Source: a virus
Virus record (IMG/VR): IMGVR_UViG_3300034200_001099
Location: 26,096-90,095 of that record
Strand: one strand, 5' to 3'
Length of the DNA: 64,000 nt
Positions 63,715 through 64,000 of the stretch are shown one piece after another (position 1 is the stretch's first letter; each line of letters opens with the position of its first letter). The translations under genes and the position numbers were made by a program. The notes under the pieces are model-generated. The model was not told where the DNA came from. It was given only the letters and a program-made list of their open reading frames with translations, and searched no databases.

Positions 63715-64000
63715 ATGAAATACACTAAAGAAAAGATTGAGTCTACCGTAAAGACTAAAGGTTATGTTTGGTTTGAAGACACAAACAATAAAGGATATGA
63801 TGTAAATATTGTTGGAATCAGAAACTCATCTGTTGGAGACAAAGTTACAAATGTTTTTGACGATTTATTAACCTTAAGTTATAAAGACGAAAAAGGTGTT
63901 TGGCAATATCACGAATGGTTGGCAACTACAGATCCAGGAACAAAGGGTGTTAAACAATTTGGTAATAAAGCTGGAGTTGCTAGACTTGTTGAAGGACAAT
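63715..64000 (+). CDS. hypothetical protein, 3' truncated by window edge
   Basis: At least 95 residues; the frame is open to the end. MKYTKEKIESTVKTKGYVWF, YDVNIVGIRNSS, VFDDLLTLSYKDEKGVWQYH and TTDPGTKGV form a pattern (NIVGIR ... FDD ... TTDPG) I regard as a conserved phage family, often near lysis genes, of unknown function. It diverges from the endolysin. Confidence 0.7.
   Translation, partial: MKYTKEKIESTVKTKGYVWFEDTNNKGYDVNIVGIRNSSVGDKVTNVFDDLLTLSYKDEKGVWQYHEWLATTDPGTKGVKQFGNKAGVARLVEGQ

Overview
This window is part of the genome of a large, AT-rich tailed bacteriophage, most likely infecting a member of the Bacteroidota (Flavobacteria-like). Four things point there. Genes are packed almost without gaps, mostly on the plus strand, with many ATGA or TGATG overlaps. 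There is a T4-like set: SbcD/SbcC (gp47/gp46-like) nuclease subunits, an own sigma factor, thymidylate synthase, thioredoxin, glutaredoxin and RNA ligase. Promoters of the Bacteroidota type TAnnTTTG stand in front of many operons, and clear Shine-Dalgarno sequences are largely missing. One secreted protein ends in a Flavobacteria-style type IX secretion tail. I saw no capsid, tail, terminase or DNA polymerase gene and no tRNA, so this is one segment of a larger genome.

Layout. 1-6.8 kb: truncated PD-(D/E)XK nuclease, small genes, SAM methyltransferase, SbcD-like and SbcC-like proteins. 6.8-10.4 kb: an adenine methyltransferase split into two genes, a sigma factor and a structured non-coding stretch. 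10.4-14.5 kb: membrane/coiled-coil protein, amidase and probable lysis proteins. 14.5-29 kb: putative virion genes, broken by a cluster with a histone-H1-like peptide, DnaJ and Dam. 29-38.7 kb: DUF932 protein, thioredoxin, glutaredoxin, a minus-strand block, glutamine synthetase, DUF3310, a second DNA methyltransferase, DUF192 and Nudix. 39-46.5 kb: more putative virion genes, a P-loop kinase, a phosphoesterase, a HExxH protein and the T9SS-like secreted protein. 46.5-54.5 kb: small genes, a cyclic-phosphate-processing receiver protein, RNA ligase, AAA+ ATPase, a non-coding RNA unit and a HAD protein, which together suggest RNA repair. 54.5-64 kb: small genes, phosphoesterase, lipoproteins, thymidylate synthase, and a GH19 endolysin on the minus strand.

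Two regulatory classes are visible. Metabolic and small early-looking genes follow TAnnTTTG elements; in eight cases exactly four bases separate this element from the ATG, which predicts leaderless mRNAs. Putative virion genes follow a TATTTAT(A/T) element shortly upstream of the ATG, a candidate late promoter that the phage sigma factor may read.

The most interesting system is a family of about 19 otherwise unrelated proteins that share short N-terminal peptides (for example MKIIITEDQ...) followed by a hydrophobic-x-Glu site. This resembles the capsid-targeting propeptides of T4 internal proteins, which are cut by the prohead protease. These proteins are candidates for cargo packed in the capsid and possibly ejected into the host. 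Also notable are a promoter-pseudoknot-terminator small RNA unit at 52.9-53.1 kb, a phage glutamine synthetase, a split and reordered methyltransferase, and a lipoprotein gene with an in-frame stop.
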